Shown: positions 50,241-59,875, counted from the first letter of the stretch. The stretch: DNA of 64,000 bases from an uncultured Roseobacter sp. (GCF_947492555.1 NZ_CANLNE010000003.1:310001-374000), one strand, 5' to 3'. Made by a program: numbers and translations. Notes: generated by a model from the sequence alone, not told the origin.

Positions 50241-52211
50241 ATGACAACGGAAGACTTGCTAGCGCCGACCGAGGTGTCGCCAGACGTTACCGCGCGTAAA
50301 CGGCCACATGTGACTGCAGAGGACTATGCGCGGATATACAACGCATCCGTGCAGGACCCTGACGCCTTTTGGGCCAAGGAAGGTCAACGGATCGACTGGA
50401 TCAAGCCTTTCACCAAGGTCAAAAACACGTCCTTTGCGCCCGGCAACATTGACATCCGCTGGTTCGAAGATGGCACGCTGAATGTCTCGGCCAACTGCAT
50501 TGACCGCCACCTCGAAGCGCGGGGCGATCAGACCGCGATCATCTGGGAGCCGGATGACCCGGCGAAGGACGCGGCCCAACACATTACCTACAACGACCTG
50601 CACCGCTCTGTCAGCAAAATGGCAAATGTGCTGCGGGAGTTGGGCGTCGCAAAGGGCGACCGCGTCGTCATCTACTTGCCCATGATCCCGGAGGCGGCTT
50701 ATGCCATGCTTGCTTGTGCGCGGATCGGGGCCATTCACTCCATCGTTTTCGCCGGTTTCTCCCCGGACGCATTGGGCGCGCGGATCAACGGCTGTGACGC
50801 GAAAGTCGTCATCACTGCAGATTATGCCCCCCGGGGCGGACGCGAAACGCCGCTGAAATCAAACACCGACACCGCGCTGCTGCACTGCAAGGACGATGTG
50901 AAGTGTCTGGTGGTCAAACGCACCGGTGGACAGACCACATGGACAGATCGCGATTATGATTGCACCGCGTTGATGGCCGCGGCCTCGGCTGATTGCACGC
51001 CGGTTGAGGTGAATGCCGAAGACCCGCTTTTCATCCTCTATACCTCCGGCTCAACAGGCCAACCCAAGGGCGTTGTGCACAGCTCCGGTGGCTATCTGGT
51101 CTATGCCGCGATGACCCACGAAATCACTTTTGACTACCACGACGGCGATGTCTTCTGGTGCACGGCGGATGTGGGTTGGGTGACCGGCCACAGCTACATT
51201 GTCTATGGCCCGCTGGCGAATGGTGGGACCACGATCATGTTCGAAGGCGTGCCGACCTATCCAGATGCGGGCCGTTTCTGGGAGGTGTGCGCCAAGCATA
51301 AGGTCAACCAGTTCTACACGGCGCCCACCGCGATCCGCGCGCTGATGGGCGCGGGCAAGGAGTGGGTGGAAAAGCACGATCTGTCGAGCCTACGCCTGCT
51401 GGGCTCGGTCGGCGAGCCGATCAACCCCGAAGCGTGGAACTGGTACAACGAGGTTGTCGGCAAGGGCAAATGCCCCATCGTCGACACCTTCTGGCAGACC
51501 GAGACAGGCGGTCACATGCTGACGCCGCTGCCCAGCACCAAGCTCAAACCGGGTGCGGCGCAGCAGCCGTTCTTTGGCGTGCAGCCGGTTGTGCTGGAGC
51601 CGACCTCGGGCGAGGTGATCGACGGCAATGGCGTCGACGGTGTGCTGTGCATCGCCGACAGCTGGCCCGGACAGATGCGCACCGTCTGGGGTGACCATGA
51701 GCGGTTCGAGAAGACGTATTTCTCTGATTACAAAGGCTATTACTTCTCCGGTGACGGCTGTCGGCGTGACGAGGATGGCGATTATTGGATCACGGGGCGC
51801 GTCGATGACGTGATCAACGTCTCCGGCCACCGCATGGGCACGGCGGAGGTGGAAAGCGCGCTTGTGGCCCACGCCAAGGTCGCGGAAAGCGCTGTGGTCG
51901 GCTACCCACATGAGGTGAAGGGGCAGGGCATCTACGCCTATGTGACCTTGATGAACGGCGAAGAGCCGTCCGATGAACTCCGCAAGGAGCTTGAAAAATG
52001 GGTCCGCACCGAGATTGGTCCCATCGCCAAGCCGGATCTCATCCAATGGGCGCCGGGCCTGCCGAAGACACGCTCCGGCAAGATCATGCGGCGTATCCTG
52101 CGCAAGATTGCAGAGGATGATTTCGGCGCGCTTGGTGACACCTCAACCCTCGCAGACCCGTCCGTGGTCGATGATCTCATCGAAAATCGCATGAACCGGG
52201 GGGACACATGA
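50241..52211 (+). CDS. acs: Acetyl-CoA synthetase Acs
   Basis: Acs activates acetate with ATP to acetyl-CoA, releasing AMP and pyrophosphate. The 656-residue protein shows the AMP-forming synthetase motifs: [20 protein letters not shown] (about residue 264), [33 protein letters not shown] (about 420) and the C-terminal [18 protein letters not shown] with the acetylation-regulated Lys near residue 618. The ATG follows GAGGAGGATACCT. It heads an operon-like run with adk, DUF4212, symporter and signalling genes. The stop overlaps adk (ATGA). Confidence 0.96.
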   Translation: MTTEDLLAPTEVSPDVTARKRPHVTAEDYARIYNASVQDPDAFWAKEGQRIDWIKPFTKVKNTSFAPGNIDIRWFEDGTLNVSANCIDRHLEARGDQTAIIWEPDDPAKDAAQHITYNDLHRSVSKMANVLRELGVAKGDRVVIYLPMIPEAAYAMLACARIGAIHSIVFAGFSPDALGARINGCDAKVVITADYAPRGGRETPLKSNTDTALLHCKDDVKCLVVKRTGGQTTWTDRDYDCTALMAAASADCTPVEVNAEDPLFILYTSGSTGQPKGVVHSSGGYLVYAAMTHEITFDYHDGDVFWCTADVGWVTGHSYIVYGPLANGGTTIMFEGVPTYPDAGRFWEVCAKHKVNQFYTAPTAIRALMGAGKEWVEKHDLSSLRLLGSVGEPINPEAWNWYNEVVGKGKCPIVDTFWQTETGGHMLTPLPSTKLKPGAAQQPFFGVQPVVLEPTSGEVIDGNGVDGVLCIADSWPGQMRTVWGDHERFEKTYFSDYKGYYFSGDGCRRDEDGDYWITGRVDDVINVSGHRMGTAEVESALVAHAKVAESAVVGYPHEVKGQGIYAYVTLMNGEEPSDELRKELEKWVRTEIGPIAKPDLIQWAPGLPKTRSGKIMRRILRKIAEDDFGALGDTSTLADPSVVDDLIENRMNRGDT

Positions 52212-52897
52212 TGGACGGCTCAAAGACACCTGTTGCAGCCCCGGTTCTGATCCTTCTTGGGCCTCCGGGCGCGGGTAAAGGCACCCAGGCGCGCATGTTG
52301 GAAGAAACCCACGGGTTGGTCCAGCTGTCCACCGGTGATCTGTTGCGCGCCGCTGTGGCTGCGGGCACAGAGGCGGGCCAACGTGCCAAAGCGGTGATGG
52401 AGGCGGGCGATCTGGTCAGCGACGAGATCGTGGTCGCGATCCTGCGCGACAGGTTGGCGGACGCGGATTGCGCGCAGGGTGTGATCCTCGATGGCTTCCC
52501 GCGCACAACTGTTCAGGCTCAGGCGCTGGATGCGCTGTTGCAGGCCAACGGCCAGCGGATAAACGCCGCGATCAGCCTTGAGGTGGATGACGCGGCCATG
52601 GTCGACCGCATCTCAGGGCGGTACAACTGCGGCGGCTGCGGTGAGGGCTATCACGACACGTTCAAGCCGACGGCCAAACCGGGTGTCTGTGACCATTGCG
52701 GCGGCACAGAGATGAGGCGCCGCGCTGATGACAACGCCGAAACGGTGGCGCAGCGGCTTGCGGCCTACCATGCGCAGACCGCACCGCTCATCGACTACTA
52801 CGCAGGCCAGGGTGCGCTGTCGCGTATCCCAGCCATGGGCGCGATTGACCAGATTGCGGTAGCGCTCGACAACGTCGTCACCGAGGCCACGGCCTAG
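52208..52897 (+). CDS. adk: Adenylate kinase, zinc-containing LID, paired with acs
   Basis: Adenylate kinase makes 2 ADP from AMP and ATP. The 229-residue protein has the P loop [16 protein letters not shown] (residues 13-27), [15 protein letters not shown], and [10 protein letters not shown], and a LID domain with CGGC (about 140) and CDHC zinc cysteines. The start ATG overlaps the acs stop (ATGA). Placement behind an enzyme that makes AMP suggests it recycles AMP during acetate use; most genomes have another adk near the ribosomal operon, which cannot be seen here. Confidence 0.93.
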   Translation: MMDGSKTPVAAPVLILLGPPGAGKGTQARMLEETHGLVQLSTGDLLRAAVAAGTEAGQRAKAVMEAGDLVSDEIVVAILRDRLADADCAQGVILDGFPRTTVQAQALDALLQANGQRINAAISLEVDDAAMVDRISGRYNCGGCGEGYHDTFKPTAKPGVCDHCGGTEMRRRADDNAETVAQRLAAYHAQTAPLIDYYAGQGALSRIPAMGAIDQIAVALDNVVTEATA

Positions 52898-52949
52898 CCA
52901 ATTGAGGGAGGCCATACCGGCCTCAGGGAACCATACGGAGGAGGGCTTC

Positions 52950-53210
52950 ATGTCCCAAACAAATGATAACAACGCCTATTGGAGTGCCAATGTGCGTCTC
53001 ATCCTGATCAGCCTCGCGATTTGGGCGCTGGTCTCATTCGGGTTCGGGATTGTCCTGCGCCCGCTTCTGGCCGGGATCGCCGTGGGCGGCACCGACCTGG
53101 GCTTTTGGTTCGCGCAGCAAGGATCGATCATCGTCTTTCTTATCCTGATCTTCTTTTACGCCTGGCGCATGAACAAGCTCGACCGTGAACACGGCGTCGA
53201 GGAGGAATAA
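52950..53210 (+). CDS. DUF4212 small membrane subunit of sodium/solute symporter
   Basis: This 86-residue protein has two transmembrane helices (RLILISLAIWALVSFGFGIVL at about 17-38; QQGSIIVFLILIFFYAWRMN at about 57-76), the known architecture of the small partner of VC_2705-type symporters. GGAGGAGGGCTTC precedes the ATG. It sits 5 bp before the large symporter subunit and 52 bp after adk. Confidence 0.9.
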   Translation: MSQTNDNNAYWSANVRLILISLAIWALVSFGFGIVLRPLLAGIAVGGTDLGFWFAQQGSIIVFLILIFFYAWRMNKLDREHGVEEE

Positions 53211-53215
53211 GAACA

Positions 53216-55000
53216 ATGGATCAGTTTACACTCAACCTGCTGTTTGTGGGCGCGAGCTTCGCGCTCTACATCGGCATCGCGATCTGGGCCCGCGCGGGCT
53301 CCACATCGGAGTTCTACGCGGCCGGGCGCGGCGTGCATCCTGTCACCAACGGCATGGCGACCGCTGCTGACTGGATGTCTGCCGCTTCCTTCATTTCCAT
53401 GGCGGGGCTGATCGCCTTCACCGGCTATGACAACTCGTCGTTCCTGATGGGCTGGACCGGCGGCTATGTGCTGCTGGCACTGCTGCTGGCGCCCTACCTG
53501 CGCAAGTTCGGCAAGTTCACGGTGTCCGAGTTCATCGGCGACCGGTTCTATTCCAGCACCGCGCGCATGGTGGCGGTGATTTGCCTGCTGGTGGCTTCCA
53601 TCACCTACGTGATTGGCCAGATGCAGGGGGTGGGCATCGCCTTTGGCCGCTTCCTTGAGATCGACGCCTTCTGGGGTCTGCTCATCGGGTCCTGTGTGGT
53701 CTTTGCCTATGCGGTCTTTGGCGGCATGAAGGGTGTGACTTACACGCAGGTGGCGCAATACTGCGTGTTGATCACCGCCTATACGATCCCGGCGGTCTTC
53801 ATCTCGCTACAACTGACGGGCAACCCGATCCCGGCGCTGGGTCTCTTTGGCAGTACCGAGAGCGGCGAGCCGCTGCTGGTCAAGCTGAACCAGATCGTGA
53901 CCGACCTGGGCTTTGCCGAGTATACCGCAGCGCATGGCTCGACCATCAATATGGTGCTCTTCACCCTGTCGCTGATGATCGGTACCGCCGGTTTGCCGCA
54001 CGTGATCATGCGCTTCTTCACCGTGCCGCGTGTGTCGGATGCGCGCTGGTCGGCAGGCTGGACGCTGGTCTTCATTGCACTGCTCTATCTGACAGCCCCG
54101 GCTGTGGGTGCGATGGCACGGCTGAATATCTCCGAGCTGATGTGGCCCAATGGCACAAGCGGTGAAGCGGTCAGCGTTGAGCAGATCGAAAGCGATCCGG
54201 AATACGCCTGGATGGCCACATGGCAAAAAACCGGTCTGCTTGGCTGGGAAGACAAGAACGGCGACGGCAAGATCCAGTACTACAACGATGCCAATGCCGA
54301 TCTGCAGGCCAAGGCGGCGGAGAATGGTTGGGAAGGCAATGAGCTGACCAACTTCAACCGGGATATCCTCGTGCTCGCCAACCCAGAGATCGCAAGCCTG
54401 CCCGGCTGGGTGATCGGCCTTGTGGCAGCAGGCGGCCTCGCGGCGGCGCTGTCGACGGCAGCGGGTCTGTTGCTCGCGATCTCCTCTGCGGTCAGCCATG
54501 ACCTGCTGAAAGGGCAACTCACGCCGAACATGTCGGAGAAATCCGAACTGCTGGCGGCCCGTATCTCGATGGCAGCGGCGATTGTGGTGGCGGTCCTTCT
54601 GGGGCTCAATCCACCGGGCTTTGCGGCTCAAACGGTGGCCTTGGCCTTCGGTCTCGCGGCAGCCTCGATCTTCCCGGCGCTGATGATGGGGATCTTCTCG
54701 ACCCGCATCAACAACGCAGGCGCCGTGGCGGGCATGCTGGCCGGTCTGGTGGTCACGCTGCTTTACATCTTCCTGCACAAGGGCTGGTTCTTCATCCCGG
54801 ACACCAATTCGTTCACGGATGCCGACCCGCTGCTGGGCCCGATCAAATCCACCTCTTTCGGTGCGATCGGGGCGGCGGTCAACTTCACGGTGGCCTACAT
54901 TGTCTCCGGCATGACCAAGGAGACCCCGCAGGAAATCAAGGACCTCGTCGAAAGCGTGCGCATCCCCCGCGGTGCAGGCGTGGCCGTCGAAGGTCACTAA
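53216..55000 (+). CDS. Sodium:solute symporter, acetate-type (ActP/VC_2705 family)
   Basis: The 594-residue protein has about 13 membrane segments and SSS-family sequence (SEFYAAGRGVHPVTNGMATAADWMSAASF; TVSEFIGDRFYSSTARM; SLMIGTAGLPHVIMRFFTV; AAALSTAAGLLLAISSAVSHDLL). With acs upstream it probably imports acetate or another short carboxylate with Na+. An unusual soluble loop at about residues 305-385 contains DKNGDGKIQYYND (about 345), an EF-hand-like Ca2+ motif. AAGAACA is the weak upstream site. The gene is followed by two strong hairpins before the DUF294 gene. Confidence 0.9.
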   Translation: MDQFTLNLLFVGASFALYIGIAIWARAGSTSEFYAAGRGVHPVTNGMATAADWMSAASFISMAGLIAFTGYDNSSFLMGWTGGYVLLALLLAPYLRKFGKFTVSEFIGDRFYSSTARMVAVICLLVASITYVIGQMQGVGIAFGRFLEIDAFWGLLIGSCVVFAYAVFGGMKGVTYTQVAQYCVLITAYTIPAVFISLQLTGNPIPALGLFGSTESGEPLLVKLNQIVTDLGFAEYTAAHGSTINMVLFTLSLMIGTAGLPHVIMRFFTVPRVSDARWSAGWTLVFIALLYLTAPAVGAMARLNISELMWPNGTSGEAVSVEQIESDPEYAWMATWQKTGLLGWEDKNGDGKIQYYNDANADLQAKAAENGWEGNELTNFNRDILVLANPEIASLPGWVIGLVAAGGLAAALSTAAGLLLAISSAVSHDLLKGQLTPNMSEKSELLAARISMAAAIVVAVLLGLNPPGFAAQTVALAFGLAAASIFPALMMGIFSTRINNAGAVAGMLAGLVVTLLYIFLHKGWFFIPDTNSFTDADPLLGPIKSTSFGAIGAAVNFTVAYIVSGMTKETPQEIKDLVESVRIPRGAGVAVEGH

Positions 55001-55013
55001 AACCGCCTGACGT

Positions 55014-55080
55014 CGCCACCCACCAGTGGCGGCGCCTCCCAAATCAGGCCCGTCCTGCCCGATCCTCCCTCGGGCAGGAC
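55014..55080 (+). other. Two consecutive hairpins between symporter and DUF294 genes
   Basis: CGCCAC/GTGGCG (55014-55019 with 55026-55031) is followed by a perfect 11-bp stem GTCCTGCCCGA/TCGGGCAGGAC (55052-55062 with 55070-55080), loop TCCTCCC. There is no U tract, so they are more likely processing or mRNA-stability elements than terminators. Confidence 0.6.
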
Positions 55081-55103
55081 ATCCCGCTTCAGGAGGCTGA
55101 CAT

Positions 55104-56924
55104 ATGCCCCTCTCGGCCCACCAAAGACAGTTTCTCGCCTCCGTGCACCCCTACGACAGCCTGTCGGATGCTGATCTCGATGCGCTGGCAGAGGTTTGCG
55201 AGGCAAAGGACTTCGCACCCGGAGAAAACGTGTTCGTGGTTGGAGAGGCCGCGACAAGCCTTTACATCATTGTCGCTGGCGAGGTTGAAGTCACCGACGA
55301 AACCGATGTGCAAATCTCAATTCTCGGGCCCCGCAATTCCTTTGGCGAAAGGGCCCTGCTGCGGGGCGAAGAGGCCAGCCGCACGGCTAGAACCACCCAG
55401 GACACGACGCTGATCGTGATGCCATCAGCAACGTTCTACGCGCTGATCGACGCCCACGCGCCGGTCGCGAAATTCTTCGACCGCCGCCGCCCGCCGCGCT
55501 CGGATCAGAAGGATCTGGCAACGCTGCCGGTAGGGCAGCTGATGACACGCGACCCGGTGACCTGCGCGCCCGACACCCCCATCCGCACAGCGGCCGCGCA
55601 GATGCATGCCAAAGGTATCTCGTCGATCTGCGTCAGCGATGCGCAGGGCTTTCGCGGCATCGTCACGCTACGCGATATGACGGGCCATGTGGTGGCGGGC
55701 GGACATGACCCTGACGCGCCTGTGTCCTCGATCATGACCGAGCACCCGCTGACCCTCGGACCGCAGGCGCTGGTGACGGATGTACTGCACCTGATGGTAG
55801 AGCGCGGCATCGGGCATGTGCCCATCGTCGAGGGGGCTGACCTCCTGGGCATCGTCACGCAAACCGACCTCACCCGCGCGCAGGCGATGTCGTCGGCGGA
55901 TCTGGTGGGCCGCGTGGCCAAGGCGGCCGATGCGGCCGAGATGGCGCGCGCCACGGCGCAAATCCCGGAGCTGCTGGTGCAACTGGTCGAGGCGGGCAAC
56001 CGGCACGAGGTCGTCACCCGCCTGATCACCGACATCGCCGATACCGCAACGCGGCGCTTGCTGACGCTGGCCGAAGCCGAGCTTGGGCCGCCGCCCGTGT
56101 CCTACCTCTGGCTCGCCTGCGGCTCACAGGGGCGGCAGGAACAGACGGGGGTGTCTGATCAGGACAACTGCCTGATCCTCTCGGACGAGATGACCGAGGC
56201 GCATCATCACTATTTCGCGGCACTGGCCAAATACGTCAGCGACGGTCTGGACACTTGCGGTTATTTCTACTGCCCCGGTGACATGATGGCGACCAACCCG
56301 CGCTGGTGCCAGCCGCTGCAGGTCTGGAAGGACTACTTCCGTGGCTGGATCGCCACGCCAAACCCCGAAGCACAGATGCTCGCCTCGGTGATGTTCGACC
56401 TGCGCCCCATCGGCGGCGATCACAGCCTGTTCGGCAACTTGCAGGAGACCACTCTGGCGGCGGCGTCGAAGAACTCCATCTTCACCGCGCATATGATCTC
56501 CAACTCGCTCAAGCACCAGCCGCCGCTGGGGCTGTTGCGCGGGCTTGCGACGATCCGATCGGGCGAGCACCGAAACCAGCTGGACCTCAAGCACAACGGT
56601 GTCGTGCCCGTGGTCGATCTCGGCCGTGTCTATACGCTGCAGGGACACCTCAGCCCGGTGAACACCCGCGCGCGGCTCGACGCCGCCCAGAAGGCCGGAG
56701 TTCTTTCAGCCTCGGGCGGCGCAGACCTGCTGCACGCCTATGACCTGATCGCGACGACGCGGCTCGACCATCAGGCGGCGCAGATCAAGGCGGGTAACAA
56801 ACCGAACAATTATCTCGATCCCGCCACACTCTCGGATTTCGAGCGCAGCCACCTGCGCGACGCCTTCGTGGTCGTCAAGACGATGCAATCCGCTGTGGGA
56901 TCGGGCAAAGGCGCGTTAGGATAG
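55104..56924 (+). CDS. cNMP-binding/CBS/DUF294 nucleotidyltransferase-like signalling protein
   Basis: The 606-residue protein has a cyclic-nucleotide-binding domain (about residues 15-125; LYIIVAGEVEVTDE, SFGERALLRGEEASRTA), a CBS pair (about 145-260), a DUF294/GlnD-like nucleotidyltransferase domain with GSQGRQEQTGVSDQDNCLIL (about 339-358) and a C-terminal substrate domain. It has the layout of GlnD-related sensors placed beside SSS symporters in Vibrio and many proteobacteria. The modification target is not known. AGGAGGCTGACAT precedes the ATG. Confidence 0.9.
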   Translation: MPLSAHQRQFLASVHPYDSLSDADLDALAEVCEAKDFAPGENVFVVGEAATSLYIIVAGEVEVTDETDVQISILGPRNSFGERALLRGEEASRTARTTQDTTLIVMPSATFYALIDAHAPVAKFFDRRRPPRSDQKDLATLPVGQLMTRDPVTCAPDTPIRTAAAQMHAKGISSICVSDAQGFRGIVTLRDMTGHVVAGGHDPDAPVSSIMTEHPLTLGPQALVTDVLHLMVERGIGHVPIVEGADLLGIVTQTDLTRAQAMSSADLVGRVAKAADAAEMARATAQIPELLVQLVEAGNRHEVVTRLITDIADTATRRLLTLAEAELGPPPVSYLWLACGSQGRQEQTGVSDQDNCLILSDEMTEAHHHYFAALAKYVSDGLDTCGYFYCPGDMMATNPRWCQPLQVWKDYFRGWIATPNPEAQMLASVMFDLRPIGGDHSLFGNLQETTLAAASKNSIFTAHMISNSLKHQPPLGLLRGLATIRSGEHRNQLDLKHNGVVPVVDLGRVYTLQGHLSPVNTRARLDAAQKAGVLSASGGADLLHAYDLIATTRLDHQAAQIKAGNKPNNYLDPATLSDFERSHLRDAFVVVKTMQSAVGSGKGALG

Positions 56925-56928
56925 GTCC

Positions 56929-57447
56929 ATGTTTGTCGAACTCATCGCTACCATCTTCGCCGGGATCGCCTGTGCTGGCGTTGCCATGCTGCTCAACATC
57001 ATCACCGGGCGCCGTTTACCGAAGTGGGTCATGCCCGTCGCTGCGGGCGCGGGCATGATCGGCATGACGATCTCCAATGAATACACTTGGTTTGGACGTA
57101 CTGCAGAAAGACTGCCCCAGGGTGTGCAGATCGCCACAACGGTTGAGGAACAAGGCTGGCTACGCCCGTGGACCCAAGTGTGGCCCTATACCAAACGCTT
57201 TGCTGCCGTCGACACGGGCACGGCGCGTAGACACCCGAACCTGCCCGATCAGCGGCTTGCGGATATCTATTTCTTTGGCCGCTGGTCGCCGGTCAACCAG
57301 GCCCCGATGTTGTTTGATTGCAGGCTGTCGCAATCCGCCCTGCTGATTGACGGGGCTGATTTTGCCGCGGATGGCACTGTGTCCGATGCTGATTGGCAGA
57401 CAATGCCCGCGGATGATCCGATCCTGACACTGGTGTGCGAGACCTGA
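56929..57447 (+). CDS. Two-TM membrane protein, unknown function
   Basis: The 172-residue protein has two N-terminal hydrophobic segments (FVELIATIFAGIACAGVAMLL; WVMPVAAGAGMIGMTIS at about 2-22 and 33-49) and a soluble C-terminal part (residues 50-172). It starts 4 bp after the DUF294 gene and ends 1 bp before the exonuclease start, so it is firmly in the operon. I do not recognise it; its companions suggest a membrane-bound accessory of the symporter unit. Confidence 0.65.
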   Translation: MFVELIATIFAGIACAGVAMLLNIITGRRLPKWVMPVAAGAGMIGMTISNEYTWFGRTAERLPQGVQIATTVEEQGWLRPWTQVWPYTKRFAAVDTGTARRHPNLPDQRLADIYFFGRWSPVNQAPMLFDCRLSQSALLIDGADFAADGTVSDADWQTMPADDPILTLVCET

Positions 57448-57448
57448 G

Positions 57449-58861
57449 ATGTTCACGAACCTCTCCCTGCGCTTTCGCGTCTTTCTCTTCTTCTGCCTCG
57501 TGGCATTTGCGAGTGCGGCGCTGGCGGCGGGGGCGCTGGCTTTTGGCTGGTCGCGCGGCGACGCGGGCCTGCCCGCGGCGCCTTTTCTCACCGCATTCGT
57601 TGCCTTCACCTTTCTGAATACCGGATTCGCGCTCGGCATCTGGCTGCTGTTCGACGAGAATATGGCCAAACCCATCACGCGCCTCTCGGCCGATCTGCGC
57701 CTGCGCGCGCACTCCGGTGTCGACTGTGCCGTCGATACCGAAGCGGCGCGCTATCTCGGCGATCTGGCGCCCGCCGCCAGCGCGCTGTCGGAGACGATGA
57801 ACAGCTCGGTCATGGACACTGCCGCCGAGGTCGCGCGCGAGACGGAGCGGCTGAAAGCGGAGAGCGCGCGGCTCACCGCGTTGCTCACCGAAATCCCGAT
57901 TGCAACGATCCTGCTCAATCCGGCACGGGAAATCGTGCTCTATGATGCGCAGGCTGCTGACGTGCTGTCACAGATTGCGCCGCCGCGCTTGAAAGCACCG
58001 CTCGCCGATTACTTCGACCTCAGCCCGCTGCATGAGGCGATGGATAAGTTGTCGAAAGGGGCGGGAGAGGTAACTTTTACACTGCAGAACACCGCTGGAA
58101 ATGGCGATTTCAACGCAAGGCTGAAAGCCCTGGGTGGCGATGGTCATATGCTCTGTCTGGACGTAAAGACGGTGAAAAGCCCGCCGATAGACCCGCGTCC
58201 ACTGGTGTTTGATTTCGATCTGATGAATGCGTCCGAGACAAAAGAGATCAGGGAAATGCCGTTGCGCGATCTTTGCTTCGTGCCTTTTGATACCGAGACA
58301 ACCGGTCTGTCGGTCGAAAAGGATGCGATCGTTCAGCTGGGCGCCGTACGGGTGCTGAATGGTCGGATTGTCGAGGGTGAAGTGCTGGATACCTATGTCA
58401 ATCCCGGCCGTCCCATCCCGCCCGCCTCAACGAAGATTCACGGTGTGACTGATGCCGATGTCGCAGCAGCGCCTGATATCGGAACGGCTGGTCGCAGCTT
58501 TCACCACTTCGCCCGAGATGCCGTTCTCGTCGCGCATAACGCGCCTTTCGACATAGGCTTGTTGCGCAGGTTCCAATCCGACATGGAAGTGGAGTGGAAC
58601 CATCCGGTATTGGATACCGTGCTCCTGTCTGCCGTGGTCTTCGGCACCAATGAGGAGCACTCCCTCGATGCGCTTTGCGATCGTCTGGCGGTGAGCTTGC
58701 CAACGCATCTACGTCATACCGCGCTCGGCGATGCTCAAGCGACTGCGCAGGCCTTGGTCAAGCTTTTGCCGTTGCTTGAGGGCAAAGGTCTTCGCACGTT
58801 TGGCAACCTGCTGGAGGCCACTCAAAAACACGGGCGCTTGCTACAGGACATGAATGGCTAG
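57449..58861 (+). CDS. Membrane-anchored PAS-like plus DnaQ-type 3'-5' exonuclease
   Basis: The 470-residue protein has two N-terminal membrane segments (about 8-30 and 45-67), a HAMP-like stretch, a PAS-like domain (about 135-250; LLTEIPIATILLNPAREIVLYD) and a C-terminal DEDDh exonuclease: PFDTETTGLSVEKD (about 279-292), HNAPFDIGLLRRF (about 365) and RHTALGDAQATAQAL (about 425). Homologues lie beside acetate-type symporters in other proteobacteria. Membrane anchoring with a sensor domain is odd for a nuclease. Substrate (RNA, DNA or nucleotide signal) unknown. Confidence 0.87.
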   Translation: MFTNLSLRFRVFLFFCLVAFASAALAAGALAFGWSRGDAGLPAAPFLTAFVAFTFLNTGFALGIWLLFDENMAKPITRLSADLRLRAHSGVDCAVDTEAARYLGDLAPAASALSETMNSSVMDTAAEVARETERLKAESARLTALLTEIPIATILLNPAREIVLYDAQAADVLSQIAPPRLKAPLADYFDLSPLHEAMDKLSKGAGEVTFTLQNTAGNGDFNARLKALGGDGHMLCLDVKTVKSPPIDPRPLVFDFDLMNASETKEIREMPLRDLCFVPFDTETTGLSVEKDAIVQLGAVRVLNGRIVEGEVLDTYVNPGRPIPPASTKIHGVTDADVAAAPDIGTAGRSFHHFARDAVLVAHNAPFDIGLLRRFQSDMEVEWNHPVLDTVLLSAVVFGTNEEHSLDALCDRLAVSLPTHLRHTALGDAQATAQALVKLLPLLEGKGLRTFGNLLEATQKHGRLLQDMNG

Positions 58862-58993
58862 TTCCCTTTCAGAAGGCGGCAAGTGTCGCGCCTGGCATCT
58901 GGCGACCAATCTGGCTGGAGAGAGAACCGGCTCCTCCGAAAGCCCTGACCCTCAGTCCTGACGTATACCAGAGAGCGGTACCTTGAAGAAATA

Positions 58994-59012
58994 GGGGGGC
59001 CACTGGCCCCCC
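58994..59012 (-). terminator. Terminator hairpin after the His-rich secreted protein gene
   Basis: GGGGGGCCA-C-TGGCCCCCC is a 9-bp perfect stem, 11 bp after the minus-strand stop. On the minus strand it is followed by TATTTCTTC. The remaining 160-bp gap after the exonuclease holds nothing else. Confidence 0.7.
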
Positions 59013-59023
59013 AGGGTTGGCTC

Positions 59024-59788
59024 TTACTTAATTTTTCCGGGCAAGCTCAGATCGCCAGAGGCGACATCGAAAACATCCACGACGCAGAGCAGAGGTGAAT
59101 GAATGTTCGCATTCACGCGCAAGGCAGATGTCACGCCGTCGTAGGCGACGCCTGCCAATTCGACATCGCTTCGAAAGCCGACGTTGATCGCAATCTCCGG
59201 ACCATCAAAAAGCGGTGTGAACCCCGGACTGTCGAGAAAGATCGGAAAACCTGGCCAAGTCGCCGGGAGTTGGGGGCTCTCCCCCTCGGGAATATCGCGC
59301 ACGGCAAGCGCGCCCACGCCGCATGCCTCGGTCGGCGTCAGAACCACCCAATGACTGTGCCAGATCACGCCGTCATTGGTTGGATCGCCATCGTTGTTTT
59401 CATCATAGAGCGGCGTGTCGTCAAAGTCGGGGTGGCTGGTCGCCGCCAGCGCGAGAATTCCCGTGCCGCTTTCGAAACCGACGGCGGAAGGATCCAGTGA
59501 CGTGGGCCAGACATAGGACAACACGGTCGAACCGCCCACTTCACCAATAGGGTGAGGGACATCGGCGCCCGCCATGCCGTTTGTGGTCATATGGAACGTG
59601 ACGACATTGCCGGTGCGGTGTGCATGTGCCGCCAGAATGTCGAATGAGGCAACCTTTGTGCCATCTGCATCTGAGAGAACTGCGCCTTTCTGGGTGACCG
59701 CGTGCCCGTGATCGTGATTGCCCGCCGCGAAGGCCGTCGCGCCGAGAAGGACAATACCTGCAGAGAGGGCAAAGAGAGTTTTGGTCAT
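59024..59788 (-). CDS. Secreted His/Asp-rich protein, unknown family
   Basis: I do not recognise this 254-residue protein. It has a signal peptide (MTKTLFALSAGIVLLGATAFA, cut near residue 22) and begins NHDHGHAVTQKG, then many His, Asp and Glu residues, with DENNDGDPTNDG near 152 like a calcium or metal site. Three cysteines are present (one in the signal region is absent). It is divergent from the MarR-family gene with 87 bp between starts and shares its operators. It may be a metal- or oxidant-responsive periplasmic protein. AAAGGATACGAC precedes the ATG. Confidence 0.55.
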   Translation of the reverse strand: MTKTLFALSAGIVLLGATAFAAGNHDHGHAVTQKGAVLSDADGTKVASFDILAAHAHRTGNVVTFHMTTNGMAGADVPHPIGEVGGSTVLSYVWPTSLDPSAVGFESGTGILALAATSHPDFDDTPLYDENNDGDPTNDGVIWHSHWVVLTPTEACGVGALAVRDIPEGESPQLPATWPGFPIFLDSPGFTPLFDGPEIAINVGFRSDVELAGVAYDGVTSALRVNANIHSPLLCVVDVFDVASGDLSLPGKIK

Positions 59789-59807
59789 GTCGTATCCTTT
59801 CAAGTGA

Positions 59808-59875
59808 TTTCGACTCACTATTAATATCGAGTCGAAACTATTGCAATAATAATTTCGACTCGATACATTGTATCC
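59808..59875. promoter_or_regulatory. Mirror-symmetric divergent promoters with three TTTCGACTC operator copies
   Basis: TTGCAA at 59841-59846 is its own reverse complement and is placed as the -35 for both directions. Rightward: 17-bp spacer, -10 TACATT at 59864-59869, start near the marR ATG (59876). Leftward: 17-bp spacer, -10 TAATAG at 59823-59818. A perfect 13-bp inverted repeat TATCGAGTCGAAA (59825-59837) / TTTCGACTCGATA (59853-59865) has one arm inside each spacer. A third copy TTTCGACTC is at 59808-59816. Confidence 0.7.

Noticed and set aside
53807-55042. 411-codon minus-strand frame under the symporter
   Set aside because: The plus strand is a full-length SSS transporter; the minus frame is a shadow rich in Arg, His and Gly.
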